The position numbers and the translations under genes were made by a program. From NCBI RefSeq assembly GCF_024679095.1, contig NW_026111620.1, positions 107,501 through 171,500 of the forward strand: 64,000 nt of DNA, written 5' to 3'. Positions 1 to 9,467 of the stretch are shown here, piece by piece. The notes below the pieces were generated by a model. It saw only the letters and a program-made list of their open reading frames with translations, ran no database searches and had not been told where the DNA came from. Position 1 is the first letter of the stretch, and each line of letters starts with the position of its first letter. This stretch comes from Eriocheir sinensis. Its lineage: Eukaryota > Arthropoda > Malacostraca > Decapoda > Varunidae.

Positions 1-159
1 AGTGAGTGAGTCGTGATTGCTTTCATGAATAGCCTACTGATGTCCTTTTGATAAAACTTGGCATCATCAAAGTCACTTGGCCGTGTTTGGGTTCACACTA
101 AATTATTTCCACCACACTGAACATTTAACACACAATTTGTCTTTGAGTACAAACACTAA

Positions 160-1218
160 TTAATAGCCATGATCGGTAATGTTACGAATTCTCTCAATTT
201 CGGTTTGAAGTACTACACAACACTGGTCATTCACTGAGTGGTTGATTTCAGGCTTCTTGTACCTCACACAATCCTTCAACGCAACCCTTCGATTTGTGAT
301 CGTCAGTGCATTTGAAACATTTTTGGGCCTTTCCATTGCTCTTAACAGTACAGTTGACCTCAAAATGGCCGTATCTCTGACAATGATAGCATCTAATTGC
401 ACGGAATCTGTCTCTCCCTGTTTAAATTCCCCATTCTAATTTCAACTTGTCATGACTCTTGTGAGTCAGCTCTCACACAGTTGGATCACACCTCAGAATG
501 TAGTGCATTGTGCCGCCAGCTGCAGGCTTACTAAAAACAGCTCAATCTTATTCTCAACACCCTCAGTTGTGTGTAAGAACTCATTGCGGTCTAAGATGGC
601 CTCCTTTATTTTTTCCTTGGACTCCTCATTTTCAACATTGCATATCATTATCTCTGGTTTCATCTTTCCAACACTCTTGGTACTAAGACACCAATTGCTG
701 AGCAGCCTCATCCCTTGTGTTCTCATTGTCAGAGTTCATGACAATATTACCTCCATTTGTGAATCTTGAATCAGTTATGTGAATGCCATTCAATGACTGG
801 GAGACTTCATCCTTCGTATCTGCTGCCTTCTTTTCCTGGTTAGAAGCTTCCACAACAAGAGATTCTTCCTGACTTCCCTGTCTCTCTTCGCCACCTCAGC
901 CCAACTAAGATTTGCCTTGTCTGCACGAACCGCGTCAGCAACTGATCCCAGCTCCTCCTGCACCTTCTCAGCCCTTGCTTCAACCTCATCGATCCCTAAC
1001 ACTAGATATATCTTTAGATAATTCTTGGTTGAATTCATCCATTTTTACCACAATGCTGGTAGCGAGATGCGTTATGGAGGCATGGGGTGCAAATGCAGTT
1101 AATTTTATGTATATTGCTTAACTCCAGACAAATGAGCACACTCCACATGACACCATTCAGGACACAAAGAGCATCCAATCCACTTCTGGCCTGTGAAATC
1201 CTCACAAACGAAACACAA
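160..1218 (-). pseudogene. Decayed non-LTR retrotransposon ORF1 (PHD-like finger, coiled coil, RRM-like region, zinc knuckles)
   Basis: Read on the minus strand, scattered over several frames. Nucleotides 1218-1105 encode a PHD-like finger (CFVCEDF..., then WIGCSLCPEWCHVEC: C-x2-C, C-x2-C, H-x2-C), ending in a stop at 1107-1105. Next, 1038-790 encodes a charged, probably coiled-coil stretch (EVEARAEKVQEELGS). Then 726-493 encodes a segment with MKPEIMICNVENEESKEKI, resembling the RRM-like part of retrotransposon gag-like proteins. Last come two zinc knuckles: CYHCQRYGHFEVNC at about 391-350 (C-x2-C-x4-H-x4-C) and CFKCTDDHKSKGC at about 319-281. This order is typical of ORF1 proteins that bind element RNA in the particle. 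At least three frame changes and stops mean it is dead. It lies downstream of LINE-A's sense direction, so it is not LINE-A's own ORF1. The element continues left of the window. The clade is not assignable. Confidence 0.6.
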
Positions 1219-1522
1219 AATTTATGTGTTTTGCTCGATCTTACTCATTTGTACTGGGTGGGGTAGGGTGACATGATCACTTGACAGTAGCCTCTAGTTT
1301 TTAGGGTTAATTTATTTATTCTACTGGCTCTGTATGAATTATATAAATACAACGTATTATTATATTATTTCACAATATTCCAATACAACGCCCCCTAGCC
1401 CTCTCAACTGAACCAAATCGCTTAAATTTCGCTCACTGCCCACCCCACAATACATTTAACAGACTGAAAACTGGGCCCCCACAACATGCTGTGCCCAGGC
1501 CCCCCACAACTCTAAATCCGGC

Positions 1523-1524
<2 letters not shown>
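1219..1524. other. Intergenic, AT-rich; possible hAT-like terminus at its right end
   Basis: No coding evidence. The right end reads, on the minus strand, CAGGGCCGGATTTAGAG followed by a G-rich stretch, which resembles the terminal inverted repeat of hAT-type DNA transposons. I found no partner terminus to the left and the outer flank is (TG)n, so an 8-bp duplication cannot be checked. The assignment is weak. Confidence 0.25.

Positions 1525-1606
<82 letters not shown>
1525..1606. repeat. (TG)n microsatellite
   Basis: Uninterrupted TG dinucleotide run of about 82 bp, ending at GCGTATGC. Confidence 0.98.
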
Positions 1607-1609
<3 letters not shown>

Positions 1610-1684
1610 ATGCTTAGAAAAATTCATAAGGAATTAACACACACACAGACACACACACTCACCTAGCAACAGCTGTATATATAC

Positions 1685-1745
1685 AGAGAGAGAGAGAGAG
1701 AGAGAGAGAGTTACCGAATATTATTTTTAGTGTTATGTTGTCTTG

Positions 1746-1779
<34 letters not shown>

Positions 1780-1794
1780 TCTCTCTCTCTCTCT
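1685..1794. repeat. (GA)n and (CT)n microsatellite pair in inverted arrangement
   Basis: A GA run at 1685-1710 is followed 36 bp later by a CT run at 1747-1794 with one CCCT interruption. The two are reverse complements, so the pair could fold into a hairpin or triplex. Confidence 0.95.
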
Positions 1795-1867
1795 CCTAAT
1801 TAACACTCACCTGGGCAGCTCATCTCGCTCATTAAGTCATCTCTGTAATTAAGGTAAACTTGCTGCC

Positions 1868-2350
1868 TTGCCTCCTCCTCCTCCTCCTCTTCTTCCTCCT
1901 CCTCCTCCTCCTTCTCCTCCTCCTCTTCTCTTCATTTTACTTTTCTTCCTTTTATCCTTACGTTTGCCTTTCCTCTCTGCTCCTATTCATCCTCTTTCCT
2001 TTGCAGCTTCTCTTCCTGTTCTTCGTATCTTCATCCATACCCTCTCTCCTCATCCTTCCTATTCCCTTAGTGTCCTCACGTCATCCTTCCCCTTTGCCTT
2101 TTAAGACAACCTAACCTTTCCTATCTCCAGCTGATCCTACCTGGCTTTCCTCCCTCTCCCCTCTTCCTCTTCCTCTTCCTCCTTCTCCTTGTCGTGTATT
2201 CCTTACCCCTCTCATATCCACATTCTCATCCTGATCTACCCATAACCCATTCACTGCACTTATTATGGCACTAAACCTTCCATTTCTCCTTTCAACCTGA
2301 CGAGTCTCCCTTCCCCTTCTCCTCCTCCTCCTTCCTCTCTGAGACCAAAG
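1868..2350. repeat. Pyrimidine-rich tract with (CTC)n and (CTT)n runs
   Basis: The plus strand is strongly C/T-biased, most strictly at 1868-1930 where CTC/CTT triplets dominate. Open frames across it are low-complexity (Leu/Pro/Ser on plus, Arg/Glu/Gly on minus) and are not supported as genes. Confidence 0.8.
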
Positions 2351-2439
2351 CGAGAACGAAGAGGAGGAGGAGGTGGGGGCAGGAACATGGGGGGGCAGCA
2401 GCAGCGTCATGAGTCCTTCTTGTTCACAATTATCCAAGG

Positions 2440-2643
<204 letters not shown>

Positions 2644-2867
2644 AGGTTTATTAATGTAAGGCAGCCGTCAAGCTGAAAATATACAAATTAAATAAAAAAT
2701 GCAAGAAACTAATAGTAAATAGGCTACACTAGAGGGAAGAAGAGGGTGGGGGGTGGTTTGGGAGAACTAAAAATAGACATAAGGGAGAGGGAGGGTGGTG
2801 TGAAGGGGGAACTTAGAGGGGTAGCGGCGAGGTGCTAAACTCCACCGCGGCCCTTTGGGTATGACTG

Positions 2868-4200
2868 TCACTGGGCATTGTTTATCATCCGCACCATCGC
2901 GGGCACTGCGCTACGTTTGTAACGGTCGGTACGCGGCGCCCTGAAGGGGTTGAGTTTGTTGTGGTGTCTGGTGAAGCGGGTGGGAGGAGGCGCGTCGGGG
3001 GGCAGAAGGTGGCGAAGGCGAGGATGGTGAAGCAGGGAGATTCCGAATTTTCTGAGGGCGTCCTGGTGCCTGTCAGAGAGCCTCGGGAGACTCAGGGTGG
3101 CCAGGGCATTGTCGTAGGTGCGGTAGTCAGGGCCTAAAATGACCCTGAATGCCCTCTTTTGAACCCTCTCAAGCTGCTGTTGTTGGGTGAGGGTAAGGGA
3201 CGAAGACCACGCCGGGGAGGCATACATTAGCTTTGGCAATATGAATGATGAATAAATACTGCACAGCTCAGCAGCTGGTGCCCCCAGCGTCCTGAGTCTA
3301 CGCAGCATGTACAGCTTGTAGGCGGCTGCTCTGACGGTGCTGGAGACGTGGAGCTTCCAGTTGAGCTGGTAGTCCACAGTGATGCCTAGTAGTTTGGTGG
3401 ACTGGACGACCTGGAGGTGGTGTGAGCCAATAGACAGCAGCGGAGGTGGCACATCTCTCTTGGACGTGCAAACGTGCATCACCATGGTCTTGGTGTGGTT
3501 GATAGTGGCACTGTTGTCAACCGTCCATGCCTGAAGGTTGTCGAGCGACGCTTGAAGAGGTGCATAGTCAGGATCCCTGTTGTTGACGGGGACGCCCAAG
3601 GTGCTGTCGTCAACATATTTCCAGCGATGCGGTGTGTCCATGAGGGCGTTGTTAATGAGCACCAAGAAGCAAAGCGGACCCATTTTGGTGCCTTGCGGGA
3701 CGCCACACGTCAGCTCAAGAGGAGTGGAGACCTATTTGCTGGCGTGCGCTGAGGAAATCAGTCAGCCACGATATTAAATTATGGTGAAGCCCCAGCTCAA
3801 TGGCCTTAGTAATGACAACAGTGTGGTCTACAAGGTCAAAAGCTTTCCTGAAGTCGACAAAAGCAAGGGCAAGGGAGGTGTCTCGTTTGTCCAGGTGGCT
3901 GTGTATGAAATCTAGAAAGCTGACCAGGCAATGAGTGGTGGAGGAGTGCTTTATGATGCCAAATTGTTGGATGTCTATGAGGCTACTAATATCATCATAA
4001 GCCCAGTTAAAAATAAAATCTTCACAAATGAGGCTGGGAATGGGCGTGATGGCGATTGGCCTTAGGTCATTAAGGGACTGTGGGCTGGAAATTTTGGGGA
4101 TGGGAGTGACAAAGAAAGTTTTCCAGTCGCAAGGGCAAGTGTTTTGTTCAAGTGAAGCATTTATTATGGAGCAAATGGGGGTGGAAAGTTCAGGGGCAAA
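2868..4200 (-). pseudogene. LINE-A ORF2, reverse transcriptase and C-terminus
   Basis: RT palm motifs are visible in order. LRPIAITPIPSLICEDFIFN marks the early fingers. Motif A is FVDFRKAFDLVDH with the first catalytic Asp (near 3850). After a frameshift near 3735, motif B is GVPQGTKMGPLCF and motif C is YVDDSTLG with the catalytic Asp pair (near 3610). The thumb and C-terminal region follow (KLLGITVDYQLNW; ASPAWSSSLT; QKRAFRVILG), ending ...RMINNAQ at the stop at 2868. It copies element RNA at the nicked target. The C-terminal 271 codons form one intact frame; the whole is inactive because of upstream breaks. Confidence 0.88.
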
Positions 4201-4971
4201 TTACTTATAGATTTTGATAGGGAGGTCAGTGGGCGTGGTGGCTCTGTGCGTCCTTAATTTCTTTAATTTATTGAAAACGTCCACCTCCTCCTCGGAGGGG
4301 GGTAGGGAGGGGGATGGTAGGTAAGCGGGGAGGGCGGTGAGATCAAGTTTTGGGAGGCTTTGACAGATACCCGCGAAATGGGTATTTATCTCCTCGGCCG
4401 CTCGGTCAGGTGATAAATGTGAAGTGCAAGGGAAGGAGGGTGAATGTTTGCCGAGTCCACAAAGAGACCTGACCTTGTGATACCACTGTCTGTTGTTGGC
4501 CTGTTTAAGATGGTGTATTTTTTCAGGATAATAGACTGCTCTGGCGGTTTTGATCTCCCTGATGACTCTGTTCCTGAGCTGTCTGTATCGGGCTGGGTCT
4601 GTGTTGTGGGCCCTGTTTCTCTGCGAGATGAGCCTCTTGACGGTGGGGTTGATCCAGGGGGCATCAGATGGATGGACTGGGAACGTCTTGATGGGGAAGC
4701 AGGTGTGATAGGCGCTGGTAATAGTGTGCTGGTATTGCTCCCATTTGTGGTTGACGTCTGGCTCATTTGTCATTTCAGTCCAGGGGTGCTGCGTAATCCA
4801 CTGCCCGAACCGTCTGATGGCCGAGTCAGTCAGGGGCCTGAATGACCTGGCGGAGGATGACTGAGGCAGTGAGGTGGTGTGAGCCGGTTCCCACAGGACT
4901 GACAGGTGTCCGCTGCGTCCCATGGGGGGGAGAGGCTGGGGGGGTGAGTACTGCTGGCTCAGGTCGGTCAT
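4201..4971 (-). pseudogene. LINE-A ORF2, linker between endonuclease and reverse transcriptase
   Basis: 256 codons starting with the end of the endonuclease fold (MTDLSQQYSPPQPLPPMGR). The linker follows, with WINPTVKRLISQRNRAH (about residues 106-122) and RVIREIKTARAVYY, both characteristic of the helical region ahead of LINE RTs. The frame ends at a TAA (4203-4201), but the same frame continues directly into RT sequence (FAPELSTPICSIIN), so this is a single nonsense change and not the natural end. Confidence 0.8.
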
Positions 4972-5747
4972 GATGAGGTCGAGAGTAGCTTGTTGGTGGG
5001 TGGGGACCTGACCTGAGTGAGATTCAGTTGGTGCATCGTGTCGTTGACGTCCAGGCGGTTAAAATCCCCACATATGACCAACTTTGCAGAGGGGAATCTC
5101 ACTCGAAGCGCGTCAGCTGTGTCGATGATGTGGTCAACCAGCAGCTGTGCAGTGGGCGCGCGGGGGGGTTGGTGTGCCACACAGTAGATGATGGAGGCAG
5201 TGTGGCGAGGATGGCGGGCAGGTGTGACCCTCACCCACAGGGCCTCCACTCCCTCGGGGGTGTCGACCTGAAGGTGTGAAGGAGTGAGGTCGGAGCGGCA
5301 ATACAGGGCCACTCCCCCTCCCCTCCTATTAGTCCTGAGATGGTGAAATAGTTCATAGTCATCGATGTTGCAGATCTCAGGAACTATTTGCCACGCCTCC
5401 GTGATGGTCACCACACCAGCACCAGTGGACCTGACCGTCACCATTAGTTCCTCGATCTTGTTGCTAAGGGAGGTCACATTGGAGAGGAGTAGAGAGGGCA
5501 GACTATACCACGCTCGCGGCACCTCAAAATGTTTGTACTCCTTCTCCGCCACTGGTTTGTTCTGATTCACCCTCGTAACGATGACAGGGATGTTTCTCGC
5601 CACTCGTCTGCCTCTCCTTCTGCTTCGATTGCGGAAGAGTTTGGTGTTTTTCAGGCGTGTAATAACGTCCGGCGGAGGGTGGCCGCTCCCTCGCCTTAGT
5701 TTAAGCAAGTCACAAGGGCGGTAGCGATGGGTGGCTGGGGCGCACAT
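4968..5747 (-). pseudogene. LINE-A ORF2, N-terminal APE-type endonuclease
   Basis: A 259-codon open stretch. It begins with a basic region (RNRSRRRGRRVARNIPVI, residues 40-56) typical of the start of such ORF2 proteins, then an endonuclease/exonuclease/phosphatase fold: SLLLSNVTSLSNKIEEL (about 85-101), the metal-binding Glu in VVTITEAW (Glu117), and VICGDFN (about 224-230). The enzyme nicks target DNA to prime reverse transcription. The final motif falls in the next frame (GRSGHLSVLW near 4930), where the usual Ser-Asp-His is Ser-Gly-His, so a catalytic Asp is lost. A frameshift near 5000 separates this segment from the linker. The N-terminus was taken at the first Met after the upstream non-coding stretch. 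Confidence 0.85.
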
Positions 5748-5946
5748 TATTCAACACTGGCAGCTGCAGCACGCACGCACGCACGAACACACGTATGTCA
5801 CAGGATGGTCACTGTTGCGTACGTACACTGTTCAGCTTTAGCAGGTGTGGTCCTTGTTAGTGGAGTGATGAGGGCTTACAGCTACGGAAGGAGTGAAGGG
5901 GAAAAGGGGCCAACAGACTGACCCCTTGTGTGTGTGTTTGTGTGTG

Positions 5947-6092
<146 letters not shown>

Positions 6093-6173
6093 AGCGCCTG
6101 AGCAGCACACGCAAGCAGGCGAAAAGGCAAGGAAGTGAGTGGATTAGGCAATGAGAAACTGAGTAACACAATG

Positions 6174-6176
<3 letters not shown>

Positions 6177-6216
<40 letters not shown>
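6177..6216. repeat. (GA)n microsatellite
   Basis: 40-bp perfect GA run. Confidence 0.97.
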
Positions 6217-6217
<1 letters not shown>

Positions 6218-6388
6218 GTTCCACATTGTGCGGCATCACCATCATTCTGTGTGTCGTCACGGGCCGCGCGGTCAACCAGCTCTAGACTCGGGGGGGTGCA
6301 ATGTCAACTCCAAGGTCCCCAAAACGGCTTACTCGAATCCGAGGTGATGTGTTGAATCGAGCCCTATGTGTAAATACCAGAGAGAGGA
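6217..6388. other. GC-rich sequence upstream of the split ORF
   Basis: No recognisable promoter or domain. A short frame from ATG 6301 overlaps the next ORF in another frame. An in-frame TAA at 6371-6373 closes the upstream frame of the split ORF, so ATG 6389 is the first usable start. Confidence 0.4.
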
Positions 6389-6893
6389 ATGGCCCACCCA
6401 ATCACCGGAACCAAGAGCCTCGGGGGTCGCCTTGCCCAGCCAGGGGGGCGAGCGGCATCCCTGATCGCCTCGTGGTACCGGGAGGAGCGGGAGTTCCTCG
6501 GCAGGGAGAGTGACAGCACACCGATAAAACTCGTAGAGAAATCCGTTGTGCTGCCCAAGGCAGGAAGGTTCAAACCTGCTAAGAAAGCAGGGCGAGATCT
6601 TTTGTCGCCCAGCTCACCCTTGGAAGATGCGCGCGATCTGAAAATTAGAAGCCACGGTCAGAAACCTTCGCTGGTCCGACCCGTTGTGGTTACCAGCGAT
6701 CGGCAAGGAGTGTGTGGGGAGTCTCCCCCCGCACCTGGCAGCTTTGTGCTGTACGGAAATAACAAAAAGACAGTAAAAACTGTCAGACTAGTGGGAGGAG
6801 ATTATGCGCGGCTCAAAGAAGGCGGTAAATTGGTGTGCCTTGCACAGCCAACAGTTCAGTCCGCGTGGGCCGCTGAAGACCAGGAGCAGCTAA
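6389..6893 (+). pseudogene. Unidentified GC-rich ORF, 5' part (split by a Harbinger-like insertion)
   Basis: Open from ATG 6389 to the insertion point (about 167 codons). The product is basic and Ser/Pro/Gly-rich early (PKAGRFKPAKKAGRD), then more folded-looking (FVLYGNNKKTVKTVRLVGG). It shows no signal peptide, transmembrane segment or domain I recognise. The frame runs into the transposon inside codon 6890-6892. If the transposon and one TAA copy are disregarded, it continues in frame into the 8482-9263 segment, for about 428 codons in total. Third positions are G/C-rich, unlike the AT- or repeat-rich surroundings. It could be a single-exon host gene, an exon of a larger gene or an integrated viral gene; the sequence does not decide. 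Confidence 0.5.
6891..6893. other. Target-site duplication TAA, left copy
   Basis: Direct TAA copy at the left edge of the Harbinger-like element, matching 8479-8481. Confidence 0.8.
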
Positions 6894-6941
6894 TGCTGGG
6901 CTCACACTGCCACGATTTGGGTTCCGGACTGCTCCCGACCG
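6894..6941 (+). repeat. Harbinger left terminal inverted repeat (48 bp)
   Basis: Identical to the reverse complement of 8431-8478. Pairing ends after GACCG, where the left side reads GCC and the right CCC. Confidence 0.9.
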
Positions 6942-6985
6942 GCCAGACCAGCAATCGGGAGCCTAGTCTTGCCCATGCGGCCTGA

Positions 6986-7938
6986 CTATAGCGTTTTCGG
7001 CATATTCCCCAGCCCCATACGACCTGTCTGCCGAGACGGGCCGTCAGAGCCGCACCACTCCGTTGATGCGGGGCGGTGACGGGCCGACCCAGAAGTCAAG
7101 TCGCCCCTGGCGGCCGGTATACAAAGACTTGACACAATTAGGCCCCGCCCACCACCGCCGTACCGGACGACACCGCTGACTGAACGTGCGGGACCGGCCG
7201 CACGGACTGACTGAGCGTGCGGTCTCGGCCACTCGGGCTGACTTGACCTGCGGCTTGTCGTGCGTGTCTTCCAGGTTCTGGCAGGACATAATATTACACA
7301 CCAAACTAACTCCTCTGATCGTGGCCCAGATAGGCGGCGTCGCTCCAGGTTGGACAGGCGCCCAAAACGGCTACGAATAGAGTCGAACCACTGCTTTAGC
7401 TGGGGGCCAGTGATGGGAGTGTCAAGGGACTTCGCTTTATCTGAGAAGGCCCGGAACACCTTGTCCCTGTCTGCATGATCCTTCCTGCCCTTGTCATATA
7501 TGAAGTCTGCCTCATCCTCGAGCCATTCCCCCAACATCCTCTCTGTTGCCGCCGGGAGTACAACACACGCGCCCTTCCTCTTCCTCTTGCCCTCCTCCTT
7601 GGACGGCCTCTTCCTTGGCAAGGCTCTTGGTTCGCCCACAACCACCTCTTCGTCCACCTCTATATCCTCCTCGGTCTCCTCGTATCCGCTGCTGCCCACT
7701 ACCGATTCGGTGTCATAGGCAGTGTCCTCGTCCAGCGGTATGACGACCTCGGACGGTTCCTTTGGGGTCTCGGAGGGCAACGAGCTGTCTCAGACGCCAT
7801 GCTGGGGGCCTCTCCTGACGAAGAGGGAACTGCTGCAGGGTTGTCTTGGGTGGGTGCAAGGGGTGTAGGGGGCGGCAGCTTACCTGATGGGACCCTCTTC
7901 TTTTTTATCACTTTCTTGACCCTCAGTATGGTTGACAT
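6986..7938 (-). pseudogene. MADF-type DNA-binding accessory protein of the Harbinger-like element (frameshifted)
   Basis: The likely start is the ATG at 7938 (MSTILRVKKVIKKKRVPSGK), giving a basic then Pro/Ser-rich leader. Near 7785 the frame shifts by one; the second frame continues with an acidic stretch (TEEDIEVDEEVVVGE) and a basic nuclear-localisation-like stretch (KRPSKEEGKRKRKG). A roughly 70-residue three-helix domain follows at 7546-7337 (ERMLGEWLEDEADFIYDKG; LKQWFDSIRSRFGRL). The aromatic/helical pattern and the Asp-Lys-Gly turn match MADF domains. In Harbinger elements a Myb/SANT/MADF-like protein helps transposase reach the nucleus and the element ends. Sequence after about residue 155 of the second frame looks non-coding, so the true C-terminus is uncertain. 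The frameshift could be a mutation or an assembly error. Confidence 0.6.
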
Positions 7939-8430
7939 GGTGTAGGCAAGGGCTACGGGTGGCGCTGACGAAGGGAGAGGGGTGTTGGTAGCGGCGCGGA
8001 GGTGTAGGCTGACTGGGACGACTGTCAACCGACGCGTCGTATCTGTAGGGCCGGCCCCGGGGGACGCTCCGCTCGAACTTTTGGCGCGAACGACCGTGCT
8101 TCCCTCTTCATGCGTCACGCCATCTCGGGCTGACGTGTCGTGCTCATCGGTCGACACCGGCCGCAACGCCCGCATGGTGCCCCGATCAGTCCGTTGATTC
8201 CCGACTAGTCGGCCGGTATGCCCATCTCGCCCGGACCAATGACGGTTGTCCCGGCTGCGGCAGACCATTTTGAACATTTCAAAACAGTCTGGCGGTAGGA
8301 TAGGACTGCCCGGCCCCGCCATTACCGCCCGACTGGTCCGCGCGAGCCGGGCTCGAGACAAAAGATCAATACGATTAACGAAAGACTGGCGTTTTTTTGG
8401 CAACGGACAGCCCCGATTGGCGATACGGGG

Positions 8431-8478
8431 CGGTCGGGAGCAGTCCGGAACCCAAATCGTGGCAGTGTGAGCCCAGCA
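8431..8478 (-). repeat. Harbinger right terminal inverted repeat (48 bp)
   Basis: Mirror of the left repeat, zero mismatches over 48 bp. Confidence 0.9.
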
Positions 8479-8481
8479 TAA
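8479..8481. other. Target-site duplication TAA, right copy
   Basis: Direct TAA copy at the right edge. With only one copy counted, the interrupted reading frame stays open. Confidence 0.8.
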
Positions 8482-9263
8482 GGCTGCAGACGCAGGTTCT
8501 CCTGTATGGTTTCCTGCGCAGTCACTGCCATGACGCTCCCCGGAGGGTGTGCTCACCAGCCTGGCTCCTCACGCGCCTCTTCCAGTGTCACTGTTTGGCA
8601 GCCAACGTCCCTGTGGCCGAGGTGCTTGCCTCAGCGGTGGCGGGCTGCATAGAAAAGTGCGTCGTCGAGAAGTACGAGTGCACGTTGATTAACGGCCAGA
8701 TGTGTGTGTTGGGCATGGGTGTGTATAGCGACTCACCGCTGCACACACTGTGGGCCAGCACGGCAGTGGTTGTTGAGGACAGAAAGAAACCCAACCATGC
8801 ACCTACGATGAGGAACAATGACGCCTTCACGAGGTGTGTCTTGGTTCACCCGCATGAGGCCATGAGCAGTATTCGACTGTTCACGACTGACGCTGGAGAG
8901 AAAGCCACCACTGTGAAGTTTGTGGTGAGGGCGGAGTCCAGGAAGCTGCAGCAGGAATACTGTTGCGGTTCTCGAGACCTGAATAGGATGGAGTTGGGCC
9001 ACGTGACGTGCAAAGGGAACCGTGGCATCAACACCGCCCGGCCGCAGTGCAGGATCATGCCTCCGGGTCGCAAGGCCAAGCAGGAGTACCAGTACGAAAG
9101 AGTGGTGCGGCGCCCCACTCCCCCGCTGACTCGTGACCACCTCGGCGCCGCCATCCAGCGGCGAGGCTTCAAGCTGCCGCGCAGTCAGAAGCTCCACCTC
9201 ATGAGGAGCGCCAAGCTGCACACCAGCTACTCCAGCGGCAAGGACGGCGAAACATTTCATTAA
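8482..9263 (+). pseudogene. Unidentified GC-rich ORF, 3' part (continues from 6389-6893)
   Basis: About 260 codons from the transposon's right edge to TAA 9261-9263. Features: a Cys-rich middle (CIEKCVVEKYECTL; later CC and CKG), then a basic Arg/Pro/Lys tail (RRPTPPLTRDHLG; RRGFKLPRSQKLHL). No membrane segment is obvious and no family is recognised. The frame also reads backwards into the transposon (to about 8397), but that part is element sequence. GC-rich codon use matches the 5' part. Confidence 0.5.
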
Positions 9264-9467
9264 GGTGGGAAGGGACGCTCGTAAACATGATCTGTATCGA
9301 TCACTTCCTCGTGATTAGCCTGCGTGCTGGCCTTGATATTTCGGCCGTGTCCAATCAGTGACGGGGTCGCCTCCACTTCATGACGCAGCGCTGTGGCCTC
9401 AGTATTTCGGTAATGGGGATGTCCGTTCCATCGCGGATGTTGATTTTACGTTGTAAGGATGCTGTTT
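9264..9467. other. Spacer, no feature seen
   Basis: Moderately GC-rich, grading at its right end into degenerate copies of the 30-bp repeat. Nothing else recognised. Confidence 0.5.

Larger units (their letters stand above)
6894..8478 (-). mobile_element. Non-autonomous PIF/Harbinger-like DNA transposon, 1,585 bp
   Basis: Both ends carry the same 48-bp inverted repeat without mismatch (left 6894-6941 begins TGCTGGGCTCACACTGCC; right 8431-8478 is its reverse complement). It is flanked by direct TAA copies at 6891-6893 and 8479-8481. A 3-bp TWA duplication is the hallmark of PIF/Harbinger elements. The element is GC-rich and contains one recognisable gene, a MADF-type DNA-binding protein on the minus strand. 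Autonomous Harbingers carry a DDE transposase plus such a DNA-binding partner; I find no transposase motif here, so it would depend on transposase made elsewhere. The perfect inverted repeats suggest a fairly recent insertion. Confidence 0.85.
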
